31,872 nt of DNA from CAZBMJ01 sp964493205 (GTDB lineage: Bacteria; Myxococcota; UBA727; JABDBI01): contig CAZBMJ010000027.1 in assembly GCA_964493205.1 (NCBI GenBank), positions 1-31,872 on the forward strand, read 5' to 3'. Made by a program: the position numbers and the translations under genes. The notes beneath the pieces were generated by a model, which ran no database searches, had not been told where the DNA came from, and was given only the letters and a program-made list of their open reading frames with translations. Positions 7,469-14,639 of this stretch are shown here, piece after piece (positions within the stretch are counted from its first letter, which is position 1; the number at the start of each line of letters is the position of its first letter).

Positions 7469-9394
7469 CTAAGGTTGCTTTGATAGCTCTTTTATTATTT
7501 CACAAAGCTCTTTAATCGGCAGAAAACCCTTATCTTCTTGTGATCTTAGACGCAAGGTTCCGCCATTTTCTGCTACTTCTTTATCGCCAACAATTACCAT
7601 AAACGGTACTTTATCAAGCTGAGCTTGCCTTATTTTAGCACCTAACTTTTCGTTGCTTAAACTTTCAAAACAAACTCTTAAGCCCGCACTTTGTAAAGAA
7701 TTAGCAATATTCTTGCCATGATCAGCATGTTTATCACTTACTGTTAGCACTCTGACTTGTTCAGGAGCAAACCAAGCAGGAAAAGCTCCAGCATAATGCT
7801 CTATTAAAATACCAATAAATCTTTCTATGGAACCAAACAGCGCTCTATGAAGCATAACAGGCTGTTCTTTTTCACCTTTTTGGTTAACAAACTCAAGCTC
7901 AAAGCGGTGAGGATTATTAAAATCTAGCTGCAAAGTGGAACATTGCCATAAGCGATCTAGGCAATCCTTAAGCTTAATGTCGATCTTAGGACCATAAAAA
8001 GCCCCTCCACCTTCATCAATGTTATATTCCAATCCATACTTTTTAACAGCTTTTTTAAGGCTTTCTTCAGCATTGTGCCAATCTGCTTCTTCACCCACAA
8101 ATTTTTCAGGCCTAGTGGAAATATTTACTTCAAAATTTTCAAAACCAAAGGCTTTAAGCATGCTAACCACAAAGCTTAATACGGCATCAAGCTCATCATC
8201 TAGTTGATCCCATCTACAAAAAATATGAGCATCATCTTGAGTAAAGCCTCTAACTCTCATTAAACCATGCAAAACTCCAGCAAGTTCATAACGATAAACC
8301 GTGCCAAATTCAGCAAGCCTTACAGGTAAATCGCGATAACTTTTTGGTTTGTGTTTATACATTAAAGCATGAAAAGGGCAATTCATAGGCTTTAGCAAGT
8401 ATTCTTGACCATCAACATCCATGGGCGCAAACATCGACTCTTTATAAAAGCTTAAATGCCCCGAAATTCGCCACAAATCGCTCTTAGCTATATGAGGCGA
8501 ATACACCATGTCATAGCCAGCTGCAAAATGCCTATCTTTAGAAAATTGTTCAATAATAGATCTCAACTTGCCACCATGGGGCAACCACATAGCCAAGCCA
8601 GGACCAACCTCTTCTGGGGCATGAAAAAATAGATCATGTTTTGGTCCAAGCTTTCTATGATCTCTTTTTTTAGCTTCTTCTATTCTAAAAATATGATCTT
8701 CTAGTTGCTTTTTTTCAAAAAAAGCTATGCCATTAATACGTTGAAGCATTTTATTATTTGAATCAGCTCGCCAATAACTTCCCGAAACACCTACAATTTT
8801 AAATGCTTTAATAAAGCTGGTATTTGGCAGATGGGGCCCGCGACATAAATCAATAAAATGACCACTTTCATAAATACTTACTACTTCATCAGGGATCCAA
8901 TCTAGAATTTCGTCTTTATAGGTTTGTTTAAGATCAGCAAATAATTTTCTAGCTTCTTGCTTACTTACTAGCCTCTTAGTAAAATTAAGAGGTTTTTTAG
9001 AAAGCCTTAACATCTCTTCTTCGATCTTAGCTAAATCCTCTTCACCAATTGGCCTACCAATATCAAAATCGTAATAAAAACCTGTTGAGTGATTTTTAGG
9101 GCCCATGGTTACTTGAGTATTTTCAAATAAAGAAATCACTGCTGCAGCTAGCAAGTGCTCACAACTATGATTAAGAATATCCAATCCATCAGGATGATTG
9201 GCATCGATCAGTAAAACTTTATCGTTATCATGCAATACATCTTGTAAATCTGTTATAACACCATTTACTTGTGCTGCTATAACTTTTTTAGCTAGACCTG
9301 CAGAAATACTGGTAGCTAGATCAAAACTAGTAGAACCTTCAGGTAATTTTTTAATAGAACCATCTGGCAACATAATATTTATAAAATTTTCCAC
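7469..9394 (-). CDS. thrS: Threonyl-tRNA synthetase
   Basis: This charges tRNA-Thr and edits mischarged Ser. Domains in order are TGS (IMLPDGSIKKLPEGSTSFDL), editing domain with the HxxxH-like HSCEHLLAAAV and the later CRGPHLP, class II catalytic core with zinc ligands in MNCPFHALMYKH and motif 3 MLHRALFGSIERFIG, and the C-terminal anticodon domain starting VRVLTVSDKHADHG. The open frame runs on upstream to an ATG at 9451, but those residues are encoded by the tRNA-Val gene and do not resemble ThrS. I therefore place the start at GTG 9394 (641 residues), 18 bases after the tRNA; ATG 9373 is the alternative. It is probably transcribed with the tRNA and released by processing. Confidence 0.95.
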   Translation of the reverse strand: MENFINIMLPDGSIKKLPEGSTSFDLATSISAGLAKKVIAAQVNGVITDLQDVLHDNDKVLLIDANHPDGLDILNHSCEHLLAAAVISLFENTQVTMGPKNHSTGFYYDFDIGRPIGEEDLAKIEEEMLRLSKKPLNFTKRLVSKQEARKLFADLKQTYKDEILDWIPDEVVSIYESGHFIDLCRGPHLPNTSFIKAFKIVGVSGSYWRADSNNKMLQRINGIAFFEKKQLEDHIFRIEEAKKRDHRKLGPKHDLFFHAPEEVGPGLAMWLPHGGKLRSIIEQFSKDRHFAAGYDMVYSPHIAKSDLWRISGHLSFYKESMFAPMDVDGQEYLLKPMNCPFHALMYKHKPKSYRDLPVRLAEFGTVYRYELAGVLHGLMRVRGFTQDDAHIFCRWDQLDDELDAVLSFVVSMLKAFGFENFEVNISTRPEKFVGEEADWHNAEESLKKAVKKYGLEYNIDEGGGAFYGPKIDIKLKDCLDRLWQCSTLQLDFNNPHRFELEFVNQKGEKEQPVMLHRALFGSIERFIGILIEHYAGAFPAWFAPEQVRVLTVSDKHADHGKNIANSLQSAGLRVCFESLSNEKLGAKIRQAQLDKVPFMVIVGDKEVAENGGTLRLRSQEDKGFLPIKELCEIIKELSKQP

Positions 9395-9411
9395 TGCTTC
9401 ACCGATACTGT

Positions 9412-9486
9412 TGGTAGGCACGGACGGTCTCGAACCGACGACCCCTTCCATGTCAAGGAAATGCTCTACCCCTGAGCTACGCGCCT
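9412..9486 (-). tRNA. tRNA-Val (anticodon GAC), CCA encoded
   Basis: The minus strand folds into a cloverleaf. The acceptor stem is AGGCGCG/CGTGCCT with one G-U pair. The D-arm is GCTC-AGGGGTA-GAGC, the anticodon stem TTTCC/GGAAG with loop TTGACAT (anticodon GAC, Val), the variable loop 5 bases, and the T-arm GTCGG-TTCGAGA-CCGTC. The T stem has a T-T mismatch at positions 50/64. Discriminator A and a genomically encoded CCA follow. It sits between the methyltransferase and thrS genes. Confidence 0.93.
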
Positions 9487-9497
9487 AAAGTAAAACT

Positions 9498-9526
9498 TGT
9501 GTAACTAAATAAAGTACTCTAGTCAA
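9498..9526 (-). promoter_or_regulatory. Candidate sigma70-type promoter for tRNA-Val and thrS
   Basis: Read on the minus strand there is TTGACT (9521-9526), a 17-base spacer, then TACACA (9498-9503). Transcription would start a few bases before the tRNA at 9486. The -35 is good and the -10 is poor. Location between two genes and upstream of a tRNA supports it. It would feed the thrS-infC-rpmI-rplT-pheST cluster. Confidence 0.4.
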
Positions 9527-9532
9527 TACAGA

Positions 9533-10186
9533 TTAGTTTGTGTTTATTTGCAAAAAATAAACTACTGCAGGAGGTAAGTTTAAATAAACACTTTCTTCCT
9601 CAAAACTATATTTTTTAATAAAATTCTCTATAACAGTACGAACTTCAGTATATTTTTTTGCATCTTGTGAATTCATAAAAAATTTTCTTATGCTCGGTAA
9701 AAATTTATATTCAAAAAAAGATACTATGCCACCAGGTTTAATTTGTTTAGCATACAAGTCAGTAATTTTAGTTATTAAAGCTGGTGGAAAAGAATTAAAC
9801 GGCAATCCTGAAACAATATAATCATAAGAATAATCAGGAGACCAAGTAAGCACATCGCCACAAAATATAGTTACTTGAGGGTTACTACCAAATTTTTCTT
9901 GTAATATGCCACATAATTCTGGAATTAATTCTACGACGTCCACATGGTCATTACTACCTAGCTTTTGTACTATTTTTTCAGTAAATACGCCTGTTCCAGC
10001 GCCAACTTCCAGTATTTTTTTATGAGGCCCTTGTTTATTAATTTTTGAAGTTATTACCTTAGCTAATCTTTGTGAACTTTCTGCAATAGCCCCTATTTCA
10101 TTAGGAGACTCTTTTCTTAAATTCCATAGTGTAGGCGAACAAGAAACTTGAATTATTACTATAAAAAATACTATAAAAAATTTCAT
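9533..10186 (-). CDS. Membrane-anchored or exported SAM-dependent methyltransferase, PmtA-like
   Basis: This is a class I SAM methyltransferase. ESPNEIGAIAESSQRLAK (about residues 28-45 counted from the upstream ATG) followed by ILEVGAGTGVFTEKI resembles the bacterial phospholipid N-methyltransferase (PmtA) group, which converts phosphatidylethanolamine to phosphatidylcholine. SGLPFNSFPPALI fits the post-motif of that group. The 16 N-terminal residues form a hydrophobic segment ending near VSCSP. This could be a lipoprotein signal, although Gln at -3 departs from the lipobox, or simply a membrane anchor. I chose the second ATG (10186), with AGGGA five bases upstream; the first ATG at 10192 overlaps that site. 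It is 12 bases after the small unknown gene in the mevalonate operon. Substrate is inferred; rRNA dimethylase-like activity is less likely. Confidence 0.8.
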   Translation of the reverse strand: MKFFIVFFIVIIQVSCSPTLWNLRKESPNEIGAIAESSQRLAKVITSKINKQGPHKKILEVGAGTGVFTEKIVQKLGSNDHVDVVELIPELCGILQEKFGSNPQVTIFCGDVLTWSPDYSYDYIVSGLPFNSFPPALITKITDLYAKQIKPGGIVSFFEYKFLPSIRKFFMNSQDAKKYTEVRTVIENFIKKYSFEEESVYLNLPPAVVYFLQINTN

Positions 10187-10198
10187 AAACATCCCTAA

Positions 10199-10534
10199 CT
10201 AAGTCATAAAAACCGGGTCTAGTAATAAATCTAACTGCCCTGTTTTTTCTTTTATTTTTACTAAAACCTTAGCCTGGTCACTGCTTAAACTAATAACGGC
10301 CTTGAAAATAACATTTTTTATTTGAAGCAATACTTCCAGATTTTCAATATAAAATAATTTTTCTAAAAGCACAGAAGCAGAATCAAATGGCACAAGTACT
10401 TTATTATGAGACATAACATCTATAATATTAGCCATATAACAAAAATCTAACCGCTCGTCCATAAACAATGTTAAGCAAGTTTGCTTTTTTAAAATTAAGT
10501 CTAAATTATTATTAGAAACATATAAGTTTAACAA
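10199..10534 (-). CDS. Small hypothetical protein in the mevalonate operon
   Basis: I do not recognise this 111-residue protein. It appears soluble, with alternating hydrophobic stretches (LYVSNNNLDLILKK, NKVLVPFDSASVLLEKL, FKAVISLSSDQAKVLVKI) that suggest a small alpha/beta fold. There is no signal peptide. The start is TTG at 10534, with AGGAG six bases upstream; that ribosome site overlaps the stop codon of the mevalonate kinase gene. It is therefore probably translated from the same mRNA. The gap to the methyltransferase is only 12 bases. A role linked to lipids or isoprenoids is suggested by position alone. Confidence 0.7.
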   Translation of the reverse strand: MLNLYVSNNNLDLILKKQTCLTLFMDERLDFCYMANIIDVMSHNKVLVPFDSASVLLEKLFYIENLEVLLQIKNVIFKAVISLSSDQAKVLVKIKEKTGQLDLLLDPVFMT

Positions 10535-10543
10535 AGCACACTC

Positions 10544-11512
10544 CTATTTAGTTGCAGCGATACGAGTTATAAAACTTTGGTAACCACCTGCTATAAACGC
10601 TTTATGTATATCTTCCTCATTGCCATCCGCAAGAGCAATAACAGCACCACCACTGCCTGCACCTGTAAGCTTAGCACCAAGAGCACCAGTATTTCTCGCA
10701 ATAAAACATAAATTTTCTAAAATAGCACAAGAAACACCTAAGGCATTTAAATAACCTTGTGAAAAATTCATTAACTCTCCAACCACAGTTTTTTGGCCAA
10801 GCACTAAAGCCTTTTCCATATCTTTCGCTAGTTCGTTTATTTCTGCAAAAATTCTTTCATAACTTTTTTGGTTACTAGACATTCTACAAGCAAGTTTAGC
10901 AACAGCATTTTTAGTTCCTATATGGGGGCCCATGGTGCCTACTACTAAAGTTAAACCAAGCTCTAATTCAATGGGCCAACTGGTAAGTTCAGTATTAATT
11001 TTTTTAAAACCTATAGGCTTGTTTTTAATAATAACACTATGGTCTATTCCTGAAGGTCTTGAGTGAAAAAGTGTTTCTAAATAAGTAGTATGTTCAAATA
11101 ATTTAGTTTGCGTCAAATCTAGTTCAAAATATTGATAAATAGCTTTAATCAATGCTACCGATAAGGCTGCGGAAGAACCTAAACCTCTTGAAGGCAAAAT
11201 TTCCATTTCTAGTACAATGGCCAAATCCTTAATCTTTTCTCCAAAGCTACTTACTAAATAATCGAGCACTTCATAAAAAATAGCTGGCCCAAAGCTTTTA
11301 TCCCCAAAAAATAAATCCCCAGAAAATAAGCCAAGGCCTCTTAGCATGGGCCCTTTTTTTTGTTCTAAAATAGTTTGTTCTAACTTATAAATAGCAACTC
11401 TTAAGCCTTGCTCTATGGGAAGTCCTATGGCCTGAGAGCCATAAACTACTGCGTGTTCACCAACCAAAATAACTTTTCCACAAGCATAACTAAACACTGC
11501 TTTATTTTGCAT
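10544..11512 (-). CDS. mvk: Mevalonate kinase
   Basis: This is a GHMP-family kinase that phosphorylates mevalonate with ATP to 5-phosphomevalonate. The N-terminal signature KVILVGEHAVVYGSQAIGLP is characteristic of mevalonate kinases. The ATP-binding motif LPSRGLGSSAALSVAL lies near residues 107-122. SGIDHSV near 155-160 carries the catalytic Asp, and the C-terminal GHMP motif GAKLTGAGSGGAVIAL is intact. At 322 residues it has the usual length. I chose ATG 11512, which gives AAGG a 6-base spacing; GTG 11515 is possible. The start overlaps the TGA of the HMG-CoA reductase gene, indicating translational coupling. The later enzymes (phosphomevalonate kinase, diphosphomevalonate decarboxylase) are not in the window. 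Confidence 0.93.
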   Translation of the reverse strand: MQNKAVFSYACGKVILVGEHAVVYGSQAIGLPIEQGLRVAIYKLEQTILEQKKGPMLRGLGLFSGDLFFGDKSFGPAIFYEVLDYLVSSFGEKIKDLAIVLEMEILPSRGLGSSAALSVALIKAIYQYFELDLTQTKLFEHTTYLETLFHSRPSGIDHSVIIKNKPIGFKKINTELTSWPIELELGLTLVVGTMGPHIGTKNAVAKLACRMSSNQKSYERIFAEINELAKDMEKALVLGQKTVVGELMNFSQGYLNALGVSCAILENLCFIARNTGALGAKLTGAGSGGAVIALADGNEEDIHKAFIAGGYQSFITRIAATK

Positions 11513-12693
11513 CACACGCCTTTTTGGGTTATTTTTTTTTCATGAAGCTTCATATGACCTTTTTGAATACCATCACTACACAGAGCAAATACTGCAGCTA
11601 GGCACTGAGCAAGACCTACACTTGCCATAACACTCGCCAAATTTTTATTGGTATTAGCAAACTCACCTAATATTTTATGAGCAAAATCAACAGCCTTATG
11701 AAACCCTCTATTCCCACCTACTACTCCCACAGCTATTGGCAACTCTATACTGGCTTCTAAATAGGTATTAGTGACATCAAGCCTAAAATCGCTAAGCGCT
11801 AAAGAATTTTGTTTAGTATAAGCATAAGCATGAGCAGCTGCTTCAAGAGCTCTAAAATCATTACCTGTTGCAATAGCAACTGCATCAATGCCATTCATAA
11901 TGCCTTTATTATGAGTAGTTGCCCTATATATATCTATTTCAGCTAATGCGTGAGCAGCAAGCATTTTTTTAGCTATGGCATCTGATAAAAAACTAACAGG
12001 TATTTTACAATAACTTCTTGCCAATCGTTCATGGCAATAATTAGACAAAATAGCTAGACCAATTTGTCCCCCAAATACTTTATGAGCTTCTTTGGCTAAT
12101 ATTTCCATCAGGCTATTAACCATATTGGCGCCCATGGCATCTTTCACATCAACCAAGGGTTCTAATATCAGCATAGCTCCTGTTTTAGCGCTTGATAAAA
12201 CCCTAAAGTTTATATCTTTTACTCCACCACCTCGCTTGCACATAGCTATACAGTTTTCATTAAGCATATTTATTAAGTAAGGTCGATGTTTTAAAAATAT
12301 TTCTTGTGCTTTATCTAAATCTGGCAAATCTAGAATTTGTAACTGCCCTCTAAGCAATTGCTCATCTGCACTGGCAATAAACCCGCCAGTTTCAGCCACA
12401 ATTTTAGCCATTTTACTGCAAGCAGCCACCACACTAGGCTCTTCTGTAACCATTGGAACTAATAAGGGCTTTTTATTAATGATAAAATTAGTAGCTAAAG
12501 ATAGGGGCAATTCAAAAGTTGCAATCACATTTTCAGTCATTACATTAGCTTGACTTAGGCTTAAACCTGCATCAATACTTTTAAAATCTTTCGCACTTAG
12601 ATTAAGGGGTAGGCTAAATAGGTGTTCGCGCCTATTCTCTATATTTAAAGCGTAAAAAGCTGGTAATCGTGACCAAAATGGAAATTCTTTCAT
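11512..12693 (-). CDS. mvaA: Hydroxymethylglutaryl-CoA reductase, class II
   Basis: This interconverts HMG-CoA and mevalonate. ENVIATFELPLSLATNF and LLVPMVTEEPSVVAA, with the catalytic Glu, mark the class II (Pseudomonas mevalonii-like) form. DVKDAMGANMVN is the substrate/cofactor region, THNKGIMNGIDAVAIATGND carries the catalytic Lys near 261, and HMKLH near 380 carries the catalytic His. At 393 residues it is slightly shorter than the usual 420-430. Next to mevalonate kinase it should work in the biosynthetic direction despite the 'degradative' family label. It is the first gene of its operon, and a candidate promoter with an internal palindrome lies about 100 bases upstream. Confidence 0.94.
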   Translation of the reverse strand: MKEFPFWSRLPAFYALNIENRREHLFSLPLNLSAKDFKSIDAGLSLSQANVMTENVIATFELPLSLATNFIINKKPLLVPMVTEEPSVVAACSKMAKIVAETGGFIASADEQLLRGQLQILDLPDLDKAQEIFLKHRPYLINMLNENCIAMCKRGGGVKDINFRVLSSAKTGAMLILEPLVDVKDAMGANMVNSLMEILAKEAHKVFGGQIGLAILSNYCHERLARSYCKIPVSFLSDAIAKKMLAAHALAEIDIYRATTHNKGIMNGIDAVAIATGNDFRALEAAAHAYAYTKQNSLALSDFRLDVTNTYLEASIELPIAVGVVGGNRGFHKAVDFAHKILGEFANTNKNLASVMASVGLAQCLAAVFALCSDGIQKGHMKLHEKKITQKGV

Positions 12694-12790
12694 AACTCAT
12701 GTTTTTTAAGGTAACAACCAGAAAAAGCAATTGCCCAGATGCTATTTTATTTAGCGTTAAAATTAGACACGAAGTTTTTACAAATTTTTA

Positions 12791-12819
12791 AATATGTGGA
12801 TTTTGCATGCAAAAGTCAA
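12791..12819 (-). promoter_or_regulatory. Candidate promoter with internal operator for mvaA-mvk
   Basis: On the minus strand TTGACT (12814-12819) and CATATT (12791-12796) are 17 bases apart. The spacer is filled by the perfect 14-bp palindrome TTTTGCATGCAAAA (12801-12814), which touches the -35. A dyad in that position is typical of repressor operators. The leader to the mvaA ATG would be about 90 bases. Assignment is by eye and untested. Confidence 0.45.
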
Positions 12820-12888
12820 AAATATTATCCAAGATAACATCCCAATTTTATTAAGTTATCCTAAATACTTTGCTTGGAAGTGGCCGAA

Positions 12889-12965
12889 CCTTATTGTTTT
12901 TACTGTGATAAATTATTATTGGCCTATTGTGATCACAAGGAATTATACCTTATTGTGATTACTAA
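12889..12965 (+). repeat. Short direct repeats and dyad upstream of the 22-residue-repeat gene
   Basis: CCTTATTGT occurs at 12889 and 12948. TGTGAT occurs at 12904, 12928 and 12954, spaced 24 and 26 bases. The middle copy is part of the perfect 12-bp palindrome TTGTGATCACAA (12927-12938). The half-sites resemble those of CRP/FNR proteins, but without the usual 6-base spacer. The cluster ends about 35 bases before the ATG at 13000, so it may be a regulator-binding array. The rest of 12694-12999 holds only the mvaA promoter; I see no gene in it. Confidence 0.4.
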
Positions 12966-12999
12966 AGAATTATTTAAATTATTTAATGAGTAAATTTTA

Positions 13000-14526
13000 A
13001 TGAAATATATTTTAATTTTAGGCTTTTTAGCCTTTGCAAACTTAAATGCGACAGACAGTCATTCAATTATATTGCCGGAGTTTAACTACGATAAAAAAAT
13101 AACAACTTTTCTCCAAGAATATATTAACCGTCAAGCTAAAAAAGCAGTGGAAGAGAAAACACATACGTTGAGTACCATCAATACATTTCGAAATGATCAA
13201 CAAACAAAATATCTTCCCTACATCAAGAACAAAGTAAAGGTTAATCTTACATTTGATAATAAAAAAATCAATAAAAACTTGCAAAAACTCATTTCAGTTC
13301 TTGCAAGGGTATTAATTGCTGCTGGCGAGCTGTCATCAGAGAATGCACAAATATTTGCTTCAGCAGAAGAAGAAAGACTTTCAACTGCCAAAAAAAATTT
13401 TGAAAGTAAAAAGAGTGGAAAACGTAAAAAGCCAAAAGAGGACAATCCCGAGCAACGTGAAGAACATTTGGAAGGACAGAGAGAAAAACGTAAAAACCTG
13501 AAAGAGAAGAATCCTGAGGAACATAAAAAACGTTTGGAAGAACAGAGAGAAAAACGTAAAAACCTGAAAGAGAAGAATCCTGAGGAACATAAAAAACTTT
13601 TGAAAAAACAGAGGGAATATTATAAAAACCTGAAAGAAAAGAATCCTGAGGAACATAAAAAACTTTTGGAAAAACAGAGGGAAAAACGTAAAAACCTGAA
13701 AGAGAAGAATCCTGAGGAACATAAAAAACTTTTGAAAAAACAGAGGGAATATTATAAAAACCTGAAAGAAAAGAATCCTGAGGAACATAAAAAACTTTTG
13801 GAAAAACAGAGGGAAAAACAGAGAGAATACCGTAAAAATCTGAAGGATAATCCTGAGAAATATAAAGAATTTTTAGACAAACGGAGGGAAAAACGTGAAC
13901 ACCTAAAAAATAATAATCCCGCTGAATATGAAAAACGTTTGAAAAAAAAGAAAGAATATTATAAAACCCATCCTAAGGAATATGAAGAACATTTGAAAAA
14001 AAACAGGGAATACTATAAAAACCTGCAAGAGAACTATTCCGATAAATATACACAATATTTGGAAAAAAAGAGAGAATACCGTAGAAAACTAAATGATGCT
14101 CGCCATGCTATTTTGGCAGGGGAGGAAAATGCCCATAATGACGCACAACACCGTCTTCAATCCATGTTAACTTCTGACCACCCCCAATCCCCTATTCCAC
14201 AGGATGTAGCGGCTATTTTGGCAAGTTTAAGCGCATCAGGAAACAGTCAAGACATCACACAACTTGCTCATGCTGAGCCTGGAACCCCTGCTTATCAACT
14301 ATTTGATAGTTTGTATAACAGTGATGATACGGATGAAGAAACCGATACTGACATAGAGAGCTTAGATTTCTCTGAGGAAATAGAGATCTTGGATTCCTCT
14401 GAAGGAGAAGTAAACTCTTATGAGGAAACTACGGTTGCTGTTGGTAATAAGCGCACACAGAAGAAGGATGACAATCCGAAGCCTTCTAAATGCTCGAAAG
14501 TTTATGCCTCTGGTTCAATCTTTTAG
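13000..14526 (+). CDS. Exported, highly charged protein with 22-residue tandem repeats
   Basis: No family is recognised. A probable Sec signal peptide (MKYILILGFLAFANLNA) is followed by a Lys-rich helical region (about 25-140). About ten copies of a 22-residue repeat follow (about 145-365), with consensus KNLKEKNPEEHKKLLEKQRE and ending KR or YY. These are almost entirely Lys, Glu, Arg, Asn, Leu and Tyr and should form long alpha-helices or a coiled coil broken at NP. The C-terminal third is different: a mixed stretch, then an Asp/Glu/Ser-rich acidic segment with SDDTDEETDTD, and a basic end with KKDDNPKPSKCSK. The mature protein is expected outside the cytoplasm. It might be structural, adhesive or delivered to a host; nothing proves this. 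Start ATG, ribosome site weak (GAG at 12988-12990, nine bases upstream). The gene converges on the ankyrin-like gene. Confidence 0.8.
   Translation: MKYILILGFLAFANLNATDSHSIILPEFNYDKKITTFLQEYINRQAKKAVEEKTHTLSTINTFRNDQQTKYLPYIKNKVKVNLTFDNKKINKNLQKLISVLARVLIAAGELSSENAQIFASAEEERLSTAKKNFESKKSGKRKKPKEDNPEQREEHLEGQREKRKNLKEKNPEEHKKRLEEQREKRKNLKEKNPEEHKKLLKKQREYYKNLKEKNPEEHKKLLEKQREKRKNLKEKNPEEHKKLLKKQREYYKNLKEKNPEEHKKLLEKQREKQREYRKNLKDNPEKYKEFLDKRREKREHLKNNNPAEYEKRLKKKKEYYKTHPKEYEEHLKKNREYYKNLQENYSDKYTQYLEKKREYRRKLNDARHAILAGEENAHNDAQHRLQSMLTSDHPQSPIPQDVAAILASLSASGNSQDITQLAHAEPGTPAYQLFDSLYNSDDTDEETDTDIESLDFSEEIEILDSSEGEVNSYEETTVAVGNKRTQKKDDNPKPSKCSKVYASGSIF
13431..14090 (+). repeat. 66-bp tandem repeat with a 132-bp duplicated dimer
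   Basis: Repeat starts fall at 13497, 13563, 13629, 13695 and 13761, exactly 66 bases apart, then drift. The dimer beginning at 13563 is repeated from 13695 with no mismatch for about 125 bases. This is evidence of a recent duplication of two units ending KKQREYY and EKQREKR. Units before and after are diverged. Copy number is likely to vary among strains. Confidence 0.9.
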
Positions 14527-14549
14527 ATGCCTTTTGGTCTATCTTCTTC

Positions 14550-14572
14550 ATAAGCCCTGGATTTGGGCTTAT
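14550..14572. terminator. Hairpin between convergent genes
   Basis: ATAAGCCC and GGGCTTAT form a perfect 8-bp stem with a 7-base loop, 24 bases after the stop of the repeat-protein gene and between two convergent genes. The flanks are AT-rich but there is no clean run of T on either strand. It may act on both strands. Confidence 0.5.
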
Positions 14573-14639
14573 AATAAAGATTAGATCTTCCAAACCCTAA
14601 AAGCTCGGCTTTGTGTCTGACGATAAAAATTTTAAGCCA

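Noticed and set aside
9395..9451. N-terminal 19 residues of the longest thrS frame
   Set aside because: Most of these codons are the 3' half of tRNA-Val and do not resemble the ThrS TGS domain.
9198..9488. Open frame on + across the tRNA and thrS start
   Set aside because: It is antisense to a tRNA and to conserved ThrS codons.
13381..13788. Long Phe-rich open frame on the minus strand opposite the 22-residue repeats
   Set aside because: It mirrors the repeat periodicity of the + strand gene, has no ribosome site and gives a low-complexity Phe/Leu protein; it is a shadow.
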